Numbered from the stretch's first letter, positions 6,507 through 14,015 are shown. The stretch: 19,486 bases of DNA from SZUA-252 sp035716005 (GCA_035716005.1 DASTKG010000086.1:1-19486); one strand, 5' to 3'. The notes: generated by a model from the letters alone, not told the origin. A program made the numbers and translations.

Positions 6507-8078
6507 TTACCGCTGCACCGTCTCCATCGTGGCGCGGAACGACATGCGCGAGAGCGAGGAGATCATGTCCTCGGCGCTCCCCTTCGACTTCATCTGAGCC
6601 AGCCGAATCGCGTATCCGCCCTTCGGGCTGGCCACGATCGCCGCGTCCTTCGTGCGGAATCCGAGGAGTTGGAGAGCCTTCAGCTCGCCCTGGGCGCCTT
6701 CCTTCGACTGATACCCCGGCAGGATCACGGCGTACTCGGTGATCGGCTTCGCGGGCTTCGCTTCCTTCGTCGGCGCGCTCTCCTTCGTGACGGCGCCCTG
6801 CTTGTCGGCGTCCTTCACGACCGGAGCCTCGCTGGAAGTCTGCGCGACCACGGGCGCCGATTTCGCCGCCTGCGGCGCCGCGGCCACGGTCTCGCTCTTC
6901 GCGGGAGCGGCGGAGGCGACGGGCGGCGCGGTCGCGGTGGACGGAGCCGGGGAGTCGCTCTTCGACTCCGCGAGCACACGAACCGGCTCGGCCGGCTTCA
7001 CGTTCTTCTTCGGCTGCGGAGCCGAGGCGACCGTCGTGGGACCCTTCGGAGGCGCAGGCGGCAGCGGCGTCTGCTCCTTCGGAGCCTCGGGCTTCGTCTC
7101 GGATTCCTCCGCGCCGCCGCCGAAGCTGTAGCCGAAGCCGATGCGGTGGACGTTGTCGAACGCGTCGCTCGGCGTCATCGCGTAATCGACGCTCAGCTGC
7201 TTCGCGTGGAGGCCGAGTCCGTACGACATCCCGGTCGACGGGTCGTTCGAGCTGCCGATGACGTGCCGGTAGCCCATCCGCAACGACACGAGCGGATGAA
7301 CTCGATACTCGGCGCCGAAACGCGCGTCCTTGAAGTAGTCGCGCGGGATGTTGTAGTCGGCGGCGAGAAGGAGCTTCTGCTGGAGGAAGGGACGGCTCAC
7401 GCCGAATCGGAGCATCCGGGGCAGCGGATAGGACGCCCCGTCGTACGAGAGGTTGGGGCCGAGGTTCTGCGCGACCGCCGCGACGGCGAGCCCGCTGAAC
7501 GTGCCGGTGGCGCCGAGATCGACGCCGATGCCCGTCGCGGAGACCGTGGCCAGGCTCTGACGGATGTACCGCACGTTGGCGCCCACCGAAACGTGCCGCG
7601 AGACCGGGCGCGCCAGGCCGGCCGTCACGGCCATATCGTAGACGCGGTAGCTCTGGGTCGGGTTGTCGAACTCGTCGACGCCCTGGATCGCGGGCATGTG
7701 GAAGTAGGCCACGCTCAGGGATCCGACGCCGAGACGCGGGCCGAGCGGCTTCGCGTAGCCGAGCCACTCGTAGCTGAGGTTGTCGAGCCACTTCGCGTGC
7801 ATGGCGCCGACCTGGCCCTGATCGGTCCAGGCGAGGCCCGCGGGATTCCAGAACTGCGCCGTCACTCCGGTGGCCGTGGAGACCTGCGCGCCGCCCATGC
7901 CCGCCGGGCGACCGCCGACTTCGAAGTTCAGGAATCCCCCGCCGCTCGTACCGACCGACACGTCGGCGGCCGCGGGACGTACGCCCCCGTACAGGATCAG
8001 GGCGCACGTGATGAGGGCCGCGGAGATCGTCCCCGAGAGGCGCGATGGCCGCCGCGGCCCGGCAAGTTGCGTCTGCAT
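6507..8078 (-). CDS. PorV/PorQ-like outer-membrane barrel with C-terminal SPOR-like domain
   Basis: The 523-residue protein starts with a signal peptide (about 1-38). A beta-barrel region follows (about 45-320), with the PorV/PorQ (UPF0164-like) opening 'GGRPAGMGGAQV' (55-66) and 'AQFWNPAGLAW' (74-84), and a last strand 'HRIGFGYSF'. Next is an Ala/Pro/Lys/Ser-rich linker (about 322-446), then a roughly 77-residue SPOR-like domain (447-523: 'YAVILPGYQSKEGAQGE' to 'GYAIRLAQMKSKGSAE'). PorV-type proteins help deliver type IX secretion cargo in Bacteroidetes; SPOR domains bind glycan strands lacking stem peptides. A fusion could tie the barrel to the cell wall. The ATG has AGGGGA 8 nt upstream. 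A sigma54 promoter lies about 95-110 nt upstream. The family match is by motif only; the SPOR call is likely but remote. Confidence 0.88.
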   Translation of the reverse strand: MQTQLAGPRRPSRLSGTISAALITCALILYGGVRPAAADVSVGTSGGGFLNFEVGGRPAGMGGAQVSTATGVTAQFWNPAGLAWTDQGQVGAMHAKWLDNLSYEWLGYAKPLGPRLGVGSLSVAYFHMPAIQGVDEFDNPTQSYRVYDMAVTAGLARPVSRHVSVGANVRYIRQSLATVSATGIGVDLGATGTFSGLAVAAVAQNLGPNLSYDGASYPLPRMLRFGVSRPFLQQKLLLAADYNIPRDYFKDARFGAEYRVHPLVSLRMGYRHVIGSSNDPSTGMSYGLGLHAKQLSVDYAMTPSDAFDNVHRIGFGYSFGGGAEESETKPEAPKEQTPLPPAPPKGPTTVASAPQPKKNVKPAEPVRVLAESKSDSPAPSTATAPPVASAAPAKSETVAAAPQAAKSAPVVAQTSSEAPVVKDADKQGAVTKESAPTKEAKPAKPITEYAVILPGYQSKEGAQGELKALQLLGFRTKDAAIVASPKGGYAIRLAQMKSKGSAEDMISSLSRMSFRATMETVQR

Positions 8079-8162
8079 ACCGTTTCCCCTTTCGATCCCA
8101 ACCCGGATTCGAGGGCGAATGACTCGACGGGAGCGACCCGGCTCCCAATCTGGTGTGGTTCG
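8079..8162 (-). promoter_or_regulatory. Structured 5' leader of the PorV-like/SPOR gene
   Basis: The predicted leader can form a three-way fold: an outer stem CCTACCCG / CGGGTTGG (one mismatch) enclosing hairpins GGGAGC / GCTCCC and TCGAG / CTCGA, followed by the AGGGGA ribosome site. No known riboswitch consensus recognised. Confidence 0.3.
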
Positions 8163-8174
8163 GGTAGGGGTCTC

Positions 8175-8190
8175 TGCAGCTACTGTGCCA
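8175..8190 (-). promoter_or_regulatory. Sigma54 (-24/-12) promoter of the PorV-like/SPOR gene
   Basis: Minus strand TGGCACAGTAGCTGCA. It matches TGGCACG-N4-TTGCA with GG and GC at the required 12-base spacing and two mismatches. Transcription would start near 8163. Confidence 0.7.
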
Positions 8191-8209
8191 GCGCGTTTTT
8201 CGGTGGATG

Positions 8210-8227
8210 TCGAGCGCGAACGCTCGA
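8210..8227. promoter_or_regulatory. Perfect dyad upstream of sigma54 promoter
   Basis: TCGAGCG-cgaa-CGCTCGA on the + strand: 7-bp perfect arms with a 4-base centre, about 20 bases upstream of the -24 element. It could be an activator site, or a UUCG-capped hairpin in the transcript of the upstream DUF5683-like gene. There is no T-run, so it is not a standard terminator. Confidence 0.4.
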
Positions 8228-8347
8228 TTCCCTAGCGCGGGAAGGGGTTCGGGCTGGTTGGATAGCGCCGATCGGCGATGTGGACCCTCTGGAACACCGG
8301 ACGATGCAGAATGCGAGGGGCGCGCTCCGGCGCGGCGAGCAGGGCGG

Positions 8348-9439
8348 CTAGAAGCGGTATTGAAGCGCGACCGCGGGTCCTTCCGGCGTGATCGGAAAGG
8401 CCGCGCTGAGGCGCGGGGGCGTGGCGGGATATTTCGGAATATCCATCGACGCGACGTCGATGAGATTCATCGCCCAAATCGCGGCCACCGCGAAGACGGC
8501 TCCTCGTCTCAGGTCCTCGCTCTGCTGGAGTTCGTTCCGCTGAAGCGCGGCCTCCTTCTCCTTCTCGGGCCTCTCGCTCGGGCCCGCGCTGTCGATGGCC
8601 GCCTCGGCCCAGTCGAGTTGCGTCTGGTCGTGATCGGCGGAGCTGTTCGCGAAGACCACCGCGGCGCCCGCCATGAGGGCCGCGGTGAGCCACGCGGAGC
8701 CCCGGACGCGGTGTCCCGCGTATTCCTGGCCGGCGCCCGGCACGAGAAGCGATCGCCACATCGCCGAGCCTCGAGCGATTTCGGGCACCTGGATCGAGAT
8801 CTGGTTCGGGCCCATCTCGCGAACGGTGTAGCGCGGCCGGATCATGTAGTCGATCGCGCTGGCGGCCCAGACCGCGGCGCCGTAGTTGATCCAGTACGTG
8901 CGCTGCCGGCGCTCGTCCTCCGCCCGGTCCGCCGCGTAGGCGCCGAACTCGTTGAGTCGGTCGCGATAGCTCGCATGGGAATAGACGGCGCCGAAGATGG
9001 CGCCCGCCTCCGCGAGGAGCGGGCCGAGCCCGCGAATCTCTCGATCCGAGGAAATGGCCGGGATTCCGGGAAAGTTCATCGCGTGAACGAAGAGACTCGC
9101 GCTCATTCCATTCGGCTCGGAAAGATACTCGGGCGGCAATCCGGGGGCCATGATCCTGAACACGCCCTGGGTTCGCACGAGGCCCTTCGCCTGGACGAGG
9201 ATGCGGAAGCGTCCGATGGCCTCGGGCGGCAGCTCGAGCGGCGAACGGCCGGTCACCTTGAGGCCGCTGCTGTATTGGACCCAGGCGCCGCTCGGTTCCG
9301 TGAGCACGGTGACGCCGGTCCGCGCGGCCGGAGCCGTCGTGGAGGGCGCCGGAGGCGCCTGAGCGAAGGCGTGCGGGGCGAACAGGTCGGCGACGAGGAG
9401 CGTGGCGAGGAGTGCCTGGATGAACGCGGGTCGCTTCAT
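8348..9439 (-). CDS. DUF5683-like secreted/membrane protein with PEGA-like N-terminal domain
   Basis: A 363-residue protein of unknown function. It has a clear signal peptide (1-26, cleavage after 'AFA'), a PEGA-like module (about 42-95: 'GVTVLTEPSGAWVQ' with 'GRSPLELPPE'), then hydrophobic segments around 'YWINYGAAVWAASAIDYMI' and 'SLLVPGAGQEYAGHRVRGS'. The latter is the P-G-x-G-Q-x-Y-x-G-x-x-x-x-G pattern typical of DUF5683. A second pair of membrane stretches follows ('AWLTAALMAGAAVVFA', 'FAVAAIWAMNLIDVAS'). The C terminus 'VALQYRF' ends in an aromatic residue as outer-membrane strands often do. It lies upstream of the PorV-like gene on the same strand, but each gene has its own promoter. 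The ATG is only about 3 nt from the predicted transcription start, so the mRNA may be leaderless. Confidence 0.8.
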   Translation of the reverse strand: MKRPAFIQALLATLLVADLFAPHAFAQAPPAPSTTAPAARTGVTVLTEPSGAWVQYSSGLKVTGRSPLELPPEAIGRFRILVQAKGLVRTQGVFRIMAPGLPPEYLSEPNGMSASLFVHAMNFPGIPAISSDREIRGLGPLLAEAGAIFGAVYSHASYRDRLNEFGAYAADRAEDERRQRTYWINYGAAVWAASAIDYMIRPRYTVREMGPNQISIQVPEIARGSAMWRSLLVPGAGQEYAGHRVRGSAWLTAALMAGAAVVFANSSADHDQTQLDWAEAAIDSAGPSERPEKEKEAALQRNELQQSEDLRRGAVFAVAAIWAMNLIDVASMDIPKYPATPPRLSAAFPITPEGPAVALQYRF

Positions 9440-9448
9440 GCGACGGCC

Positions 9449-9477
9449 ACCATAGGTGGACGCGCGCGCGGTGTCAA
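9449..9477 (-). promoter_or_regulatory. Sigma70 promoter, near-leaderless, of the DUF5683-like gene
   Basis: Minus strand TTGACA (9477-9472), exactly 17 bases, then TATGGT (9454-9449). The A of the ATG is at 9439, only 9 bases after the -10 box, so the mRNA would have a leader of about 0-4 nt. Confidence 0.75.
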
Positions 9478-9497
9478 GCGAGTTGCCCGAAATGAAT

Positions 9498-9528
9498 CGA
9501 GCCCGCTCGGTCGTGCCGAACGGGCTCG
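9498..9528 (-). terminator. Hairpin terminator after the PEP-CTERM gene
   Basis: Perfectly placed inverted repeat: 13-base arms (CGAGCCCG and TCGG blocks around one G-T wobble on the minus strand) with a 5-base loop, about 28 nt past the stop. ATTCATTT follows on the minus strand, so the T-rich tail is weak. Confidence 0.7.
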
Positions 9529-9555
9529 AGGATTTCGAATGTCGATCGTCGCGTC

Positions 9556-10290
9556 TTATGCGTCTCGGCGCCGGCGCGAGGCCAGGATCCCGAGGAGCCC
9601 GGTCCCGACCATGGCGAGCACGCCCGGCTCGGGGATGCTGCCGCCCGAACCGCCGCTACCGCCCGAACCGCCCGAGCCGCCGCTTCCACCGCTGCCGCCG
9701 TTGCTGGTCGCGTCATGCGAGGGCGGGACGAACACGCCGTGGAGCTGGTAATTCGCGCGGCCGACCGTGCCGGTGTAGTAGTGGTCGAAAGCGTCGAAGT
9801 GGACGGCGTCGTAGCCGGTCACGTGAATCATGTACTTATTGATCTGGCCGTAGCTATTCGAGGTCGGATCGGGAACGATTCCCGACGTGTAGTCTTGGAT
9901 CTGATCGGACGTGCTCGTGAAATCGCCGATCTGCCAGAAGATGTGACCGTCGGCGTTCGCGAACTCCGCGTGGTTCTGCACGCCCTGCGTGAAGCCGGGC
10001 TTCGACGCGTAGTTCGGATCGAGCGCCAAATTCGGCGACACGGTGATGCTGCCCGCGCTTCCGTAGTAGGAGGCGGCGAGAGTCACGTCGTAGATCGTTC
10101 CATAGTCGCCCACGGCTCCGATGACCCAGAGTTCGAACGTGTCGTCGGAGATGGTCCACGACTCGGAGCTCATGTCGTAGACGGCATCGGGACTGTAGAG
10201 CTGGAGTGCGGGGATGGCGTGAGCCATCGGCGCGCCGACCAGAAGCGCGACGATTGAAGCAAGCGCTAGAAGCGAAGATTTGCGGATCAC
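9556..10290 (-). CDS. PEP-CTERM sorting-domain surface protein
   Basis: Secreted protein predicted to be recognised by an exosortase. From a GTG at 10290 it has 244 residues: a signal peptide ('RKSSLLALASIVALLV', cleavage after 'AHA'), a beta-rich body with a repeated Tyr/Asp/Asn-rich composition and no recognised catalytic motif, a linker of seven Gly-Gly-Ser units, then the sorting signal 'IPEPGVLAMVGTGLLGILA' with C-terminal 'RRRRDA'. GTG is preferred because GAGG lies about 10 nt upstream and the signal peptide starts right there. An in-frame ATG at 10395 also has an AGGGG site and would add 35 residues before the signal peptide. No exosortase is in the window. The body resembles 'choice-of-anchor' proteins only in general style. 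Confidence 0.9.
   Translation of the reverse strand: MIRKSSLLALASIVALLVGAPMAHAIPALQLYSPDAVYDMSSESWTISDDTFELWVIGAVGDYGTIYDVTLAASYYGSAGSITVSPNLALDPNYASKPGFTQGVQNHAEFANADGHIFWQIGDFTSTSDQIQDYTSGIVPDPTSNSYGQINKYMIHVTGYDAVHFDAFDHYYTGTVGRANYQLHGVFVPPSHDATSNGGSGGSGGSGGSGGSGGSGGSIPEPGVLAMVGTGLLGILASRRRRDA
9637..9699 (-). repeat. Seven 9-bp units encoding a (Gly-Gly-Ser) linker
   Basis: 63 bp of tandem 9-mers, with synonymous variation between units, in frame in the PEP-CTERM gene. It separates the body from the PEP sorting signal. Confidence 0.9.
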
Positions 10291-10456
10291 GTTTTGGTTT
10301 CCTCGTCCCTTCCCTGCACGATTGGGTTTGTCGCTCGACGAAGAATGTACTTCGCCGTGCCGACCTAAAGACTTTACGGCATCTGCGCCTGCCATGGCAA
10401 CCCCTTTTTTTCTAGTGACTGCCAGGCCTTGACGCTCTTCGTGCCTCCTTCGACTT
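10291..10456 (-). promoter_or_regulatory. Long 5' leader of the PEP-CTERM gene with hairpins
   Basis: About 166 nt between the predicted transcription start and the GTG. It holds a run of seven A followed by GGGG, a hairpin GGCGAAG / CTTCGTC with a 6-base loop (near 10330-10350) and a GCCG / CGGC stem around TAAA / TTTA just upstream. It also contains an alternative in-frame ATG at 10395. No known riboswitch consensus was recognised. Confidence 0.35.
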
Positions 10457-10462
10457 GAACCA

Positions 10463-10490
10463 AGTGTAGCATTATCGCGATAAGTGTCAA
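10463..10490 (-). promoter_or_regulatory. Sigma70 promoter of the PEP-CTERM gene with operator-like palindrome
   Basis: Minus strand TTGACA (10490-10485), 16 bases, TACACT (10468-10463). The spacer contains a perfect 12-bp palindrome TTATCGCGATAA (10472-10483), well placed for a repressor to block RNA polymerase. Confidence 0.65.
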
Positions 10491-10569
10491 ACAATTTTTG
10501 CACGATCCCTTCAGGGCCTGCCGTCACATGCCGTATTATGCTGTGGCACAGCGACTTATGGTTTGAACG

Positions 10570-12003
10570 CTATCTCTCTCGTCCTGGTCGCTGCCGAGAA
10601 CTTTGCTTCTCGATGAGCGCCGCGTAGCGCCGCGCCGCGAAATGGAGCAGCCGCATCGCCTCCCGAAGCCGCTTCCGGCCCCCTCGCCTTGCCCCGCACA
10701 AGAGGAAGCCCACCATCCCCTCTTCCCCCATGAGGGGCACGGCGAATCGCGCGCGGCACGCATGGAGCGCTTCGCGATTCTCGACGTAGATGGAAACGTA
10801 CTCGAGATCGTCGACGCGTCCGTGCAGGCGAATGGGCCGGCGCGCGCGACGAAGCTCCACGGCGAGCGGATCGCGCGAAGCGACGCGAACGTCCGGTCTC
10901 GAATCCATCGAGGATGCGACGCACTCGATCGATGTCTCTCCGGCGCGCGCGACGAAGAGCGTGACCGGATCGACGTCGGCGATCTCGACCGCGTTCGCGG
11001 GAATCGCTTCGAAGAGTTCCCCGAGCGAGCCGCACGACTCGAGCGGCGCCGCGGCCCGGTTCGCCGCGACTCGGTACGCTCCGCCCCAGTCGTGCCAGAG
11101 CGGCGCGAGCGCCCGCTCGACACGGCGCCTCGCCCGATTCGACACGACGAGCGCGGTCAGCGCGAAGATGGAGCCGCCCGTGGCCAGCAGCCAGAGACCG
11201 CGAACGAGGCTCACCCCCATGAAGTGCGTCATCCAGAGGAGCGTCGCGGTTCCCGCGAGGAACGCCGCGGCGAGGAGGAACGACGTCGTGGCCGTGACGG
11301 GGTGATGCGAGGGGGCGAGGCGCGCATCCCCCACGCGCCCTCGAATGAAGGAGACGGGGGCGAGGAGCGCGAGAAGGGCCACCGGGCCCGCTCCGTACGC
11401 GAGATGGGAAACGGACGCGTGCGCCGAGAGGAGCCCCCGGGACGCCATGGCCGTGTAGAAGATCGCGCAGACGACGATGCCGAAGAGCGCGGGGCGGAAC
11501 GCGCGCCGATGCCGCCGGGCGAAGGAGAAATAGGCCGCCTCGAACTTCACGACGTAGACGACGGTGTTGAGGAGAACGAGCCCGAGAAGAACGCGAGCCG
11601 GCGGATCGAGATCGACGCCGCCGCCGGGAGCGACCGCGGGCTGAGGACCCAGAACGAGCCACGCGATGCACGCGCTCGACGCGCCCGCCTGAGCCAGCAG
11701 GTAGAGGCGCCACGGCGCGGAGACCTGCGAGGCGCGCGGCCGGCCGAGCGTGACCGCGGCGAGAACCCAGAGGAGGGTCGCCGGCAGCGCGAGCGCGAGC
11801 GTGTAGCGGAACCAGATCTCGCCCCCGCCCCAGGGGACGTCGAGCGTCACTCTGGCGAATCCGATCTGCACGATTCCGAGGAGCGCGAGGCCGCCTCCCA
11901 CGAGGAGCGAGGGAAACCGCCCGGGCGCGAAGAGCACGGTCAGCCCCCCTGCGAAGAGCGCCAACACTCCCGCGAGGACGAGGAGGAGGACGTCGGTGGT
12001 CAC
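10570..12003 (-). CDS. Multi-TM plus GAF protein, PrsK-like without kinase domain
   Basis: A 477-residue membrane protein. Nine hydrophobic segments fill about 1-310 (for example 'VLLLVLAGVLALFAGGL', 'GLVLLNTVVYVVKFEAAY', 'FGIVVCAIFYTAMASRGLL'). A GAF-like domain follows (about 325-460: 'LGELFEAIPANAVEIADVD', 'RARFAVPLMGEEGMVGFLL'). The layout matches the sensor half of PrsK, the histidine kinase of exosortase-A systems, but the protein stops where the HisKA and ATPase domains should begin. No H-box, N-box or glycine boxes are present. The start is the GTG that overlaps the deacetylase stop as GTGA, a 4-base overlap and classic coupling. The reading frame stays open far upstream, but that part lies over the deacetylase in another frame. 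Homology to PrsK is inferred from layout and local similarity. Confidence 0.85.
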   Translation of the reverse strand: MTTDVLLLVLAGVLALFAGGLTVLFAPGRFPSLLVGGGLALLGIVQIGFARVTLDVPWGGGEIWFRYTLALALPATLLWVLAAVTLGRPRASQVSAPWRLYLLAQAGASSACIAWLVLGPQPAVAPGGGVDLDPPARVLLGLVLLNTVVYVVKFEAAYFSFARRHRRAFRPALFGIVVCAIFYTAMASRGLLSAHASVSHLAYGAGPVALLALLAPVSFIRGRVGDARLAPSHHPVTATTSFLLAAAFLAGTATLLWMTHFMGVSLVRGLWLLATGGSIFALTALVVSNRARRRVERALAPLWHDWGGAYRVAANRAAAPLESCGSLGELFEAIPANAVEIADVDPVTLFVARAGETSIECVASSMDSRPDVRVASRDPLAVELRRARRPIRLHGRVDDLEYVSIYVENREALHACRARFAVPLMGEEGMVGFLLCGARRGGRKRLREAMRLLHFAARRYAALIEKQSSRQRPGRER

Positions 12004-12911
12004 GTGGCGCGCGCCGCTTCCGTGAGGAGTCCGAGTTCGCGGAGACGATCGGCGATCGATCGGAATCGGGCGGCGCCCGCGACGAGGCCGAGAATCCGCT
12101 CCGTCGCGGCGAGACGCGTGTAATGCGTCCAGGTCCGGCCGCGCGAGGGTCCGATGGTCGGCTGATCGGGATCGAGTTCCCATGGATGGACGTTCACGAC
12201 GACCGGGATTCCGTTCGCCGCGTGGGTCCGAAGCGCCATCATCGAGAGCCACGACGGCAGGAGACGCAGGTAGGCGCCGGCGAGAACCGGAAGGCGCACC
12301 GGTCCGAGCGCCAGCGTAGGCATCGGGAACTCGGCGATGGTTCGGCTCCCCGCCCCCGCCGGAATCCGCGCGGGGACGACGGGCCCTCCCGGGTAGCCGT
12401 ACCGGCGGCGCCGGATCGGATAGATGCTCGAATCGTACGCGTAGCCGCACTCGAGGAGGATCTCGAGCGCCCAGAGCGTCGAGGCGCCGACGCTGTAGCT
12501 GGGGGCGCGGTATCCGATCACGGGATGTCCCGCGAGATCCTCGAGAAGAGCCTTCGAATCGACCGCTTGAAGCCGGAACTCGGCGGGCGAGAGCTCGGTG
12601 ATCATCCGGTGGTCGACGCCGTGCGACGCGACCTCGTGGCCCCTCGCCGCGATCTCCCGAACGAGACCGGGGTGGGCCCGCGCCACGCATCCCAGCGTGA
12701 AGAAGGTGGCCTTGGCGCCGGCACGGTCGAAGAGGTCGAGCACGCGCTCGGTGTTCGCCACGACTCGGGAAGGGTGCCGCTCCCACTCGTCGCGCGGCAC
12801 GTAGCGCGCGAAGGCCTGGACCTGGAAGTAGTCCTCCACGTCCACGCTCATGGCGAACGCGGGTTCGGACGGGCGCCCCGAGGCGCGATGCGGGCTGGTC
12901 TGGTCGGTCAT
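12000..12911 (-). CDS. Exosortase-A-type polysaccharide deacetylase (NodB family)
   Basis: Predicted to remove N-acetyl groups from an exopolysaccharide. Over 303 residues the NodB-fold motifs are clear: 'SVDVEDYFQVQAF' (22-34, catalytic and metal Asp positions D24/D27), 'GHEVASHGVDHR' (91-102, metal ligands H97 and H101), 'GYRAPSYS' (133-140, R135), 'YDSSIYPI' (159-166), 'EFPMPT' (194-199) and 'VHPWELDPDQP' (241-251, H242). This combination is characteristic of the PEP-CTERM/exosortase-A locus subfamily. It is translationally coupled to the PrsK-like gene. The ATG at 12911 has no clear ribosome site; an internal ATG at residue 21, just before the first motif, is possible. A weak promoter candidate (TATCCT near 12960) lies upstream. 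Confidence 0.95.
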   Translation of the reverse strand: MTDQTSPHRASGRPSEPAFAMSVDVEDYFQVQAFARYVPRDEWERHPSRVVANTERVLDLFDRAGAKATFFTLGCVARAHPGLVREIAARGHEVASHGVDHRMITELSPAEFRLQAVDSKALLEDLAGHPVIGYRAPSYSVGASTLWALEILLECGYAYDSSIYPIRRRRYGYPGGPVVPARIPAGAGSRTIAEFPMPTLALGPVRLPVLAGAYLRLLPSWLSMMALRTHAANGIPVVVNVHPWELDPDQPTIGPSRGRTWTHYTRLAATERILGLVAGAARFRSIADRLRELGLLTEAARAT

Positions 12912-13010
12912 GGGCGGCGCGGAAGCGCGCGCGGGGGCGCGGGTCGCGTCGCCGCCAGGATAGCCTGAGTCGCCTTGAACGGGAAGGGCGGCGCGGCGCC
13001 CGGGCGAGGC

Positions 13011-14015
13011 CTAGGGAACGACGGCGATCTGCGTGACGCTCCGGCCGGAGGGCGCGTCGACGATCACGTTGTAGACGCCGGGCGCCACGGCGCTTCCCGC
13101 GTCCGACCGGCAGAGCCACGACAGGGACTGTTCCCCGGCGGGCAGATCCCCGTCGAATAGCTGGGAAATCCGGTGGCCCGTCAGGTCGTAGATCACCACG
13201 CGCACGCGCCCCGGCGATCCGTCCGGCGTTCCCGCGCGGAGCCGGATCGTGACGTGGTCGCGCGCCGGGTTCGGGTAGCCGCGAACGGTGGTCGTCGTCG
13301 TGGCGAGCAGGTCGGTCGGCACCGAGATCGACGCCACCGCGGGCGCGCTCTCGAGCCCTCCCTGCTGCGTCGCCACGCGGTACTCGTACGAGGCGCCGCC
13401 CCTCGCCGTCGTGTCGACGTACGAGGTCGTGGCGACCGGAAGCGAGGCGAGAAGGCTGTCGGAGGAGGCGGCGCCTCCCCCGTCCCGCCGATAGAGGTGA
13501 TAGCCGCTCCCCGCCCCTTCGCTCGGCTCTCGCCACGCGAGCCGAACGCCGCCGGTCACGGCCTGGGCGGTGAAATCGGTCGGCGTCGCGAGCGGGGCGC
13601 CGGGCGTGCCCGCCTGGCGGGCGCGGACGTTCGAGAAACCGGAGAGGTTCCCCGCGTCGTCCCGGGTGCGAAGCACGAAGTAATAGGTTGTCCCGGTCGT
13701 GAGACCGATGACCGAGAACAACTCGCGGCTCCCCGCCGTGAGAGGAGGCGGAAGGACGCCCGCCGAGGTCGCGCCGCCCCACCATCCGAGGGTGTCGGCC
13801 CCCGAAACGGGCGACGTCGAGTAACGCATCTCGTACGACGCGGCCCGGCCCGACGTGCCGTCGTCCCCCGGCGCGGTCCAGCCGAGGTCGATGGAATCGG
13901 CCGACGCCGGCCCGGACGTGAACGCCCCCAGCGCCAAGGCGCCGAGGAGCGTCCACGACCGAACGCGGCGTGGGGCCGCGCCGGAGAGGGTGTGCGTCCT
14001 GTTAGAAGGACTCAT
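13011..14015 (-). CDS. Secreted protein with two Fn3 domains and FlgD/T9SS-like C-terminal domain
   Basis: 334 residues: signal peptide (about 1-39, 'GPASA' cleavage), a first Fn3 domain (about 41-137) opening 'LGWTAPGDDGTSGRAASY', a second Fn3 (about 143-232, 'GGVRLAWREPSEG'), then a C-terminal FlgD-Ig-like domain (about 245-334). That domain runs from 'GYPNPARDHVTIRL' through 'RVVIYDLTGHRI' to 'APGVYNVIVDAPSG', the form used as a type IX-like sorting or anchoring tail. Function unknown; probably an extracellular or surface adhesion or matrix protein. The ATG overlaps the preceding Fn3 gene by 14 bases and has GGAG 5 nt upstream, so the two are co-translated. It is paralogous to the 14002-14889 and 15333-16343 genes. 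Confidence 0.88.
   Translation of the reverse strand: MSPSNRTHTLSGAAPRRVRSWTLLGALALGAFTSGPASADSIDLGWTAPGDDGTSGRAASYEMRYSTSPVSGADTLGWWGGATSAGVLPPPLTAGSRELFSVIGLTTGTTYYFVLRTRDDAGNLSGFSNVRARQAGTPGAPLATPTDFTAQAVTGGVRLAWREPSEGAGSGYHLYRRDGGGAASSDSLLASLPVATTSYVDTTARGGASYEYRVATQQGGLESAPAVASISVPTDLLATTTTTVRGYPNPARDHVTIRLRAGTPDGSPGRVRVVIYDLTGHRISQLFDGDLPAGEQSLSWLCRSDAGSAVAPGVYNVIVDAPSGRSVTQIAVVP

Noticed and set aside
8191..8347. A standard terminator for the DUF5683-like gene
   Set aside because: Hairpins exist (the dyad at 8210-8227 and a GCCGATCGGC palindrome) but no T-run follows, and the dyad may belong to the next promoter.
9637..9699. A CRISPR-like or satellite repeat
   Set aside because: The 9-bp units are contiguous, in frame and encode Gly-Gly-Ser; there are no spacers.
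10291..10456. A c-di-GMP or cobalamin riboswitch in the PEP-CTERM leader
   Set aside because: I looked for GCAAAC, GACGCAAAG and B12-box words; only loose resemblances are present, so it is listed as an unclassified leader.
10291..10527. Longer PEP-CTERM protein starting at 10527
   Set aside because: It would begin upstream of the sigma70 promoter and put about 80 odd residues before the signal peptide. The GTG with GAGG upstream is better.
12004..13956. Upstream extension of the PrsK-like frame to more than 1100 residues
   Set aside because: This part lies over the deacetylase and an Fn3 gene in another frame and is Arg-rich noise. The GTGA overlap gives the proper start.
14002..14015. A frameshift joining the two overlapping Fn3 genes into one
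   Set aside because: The downstream gene has its own GGAG site and a full signal peptide, so two separate secreted proteins are more likely.
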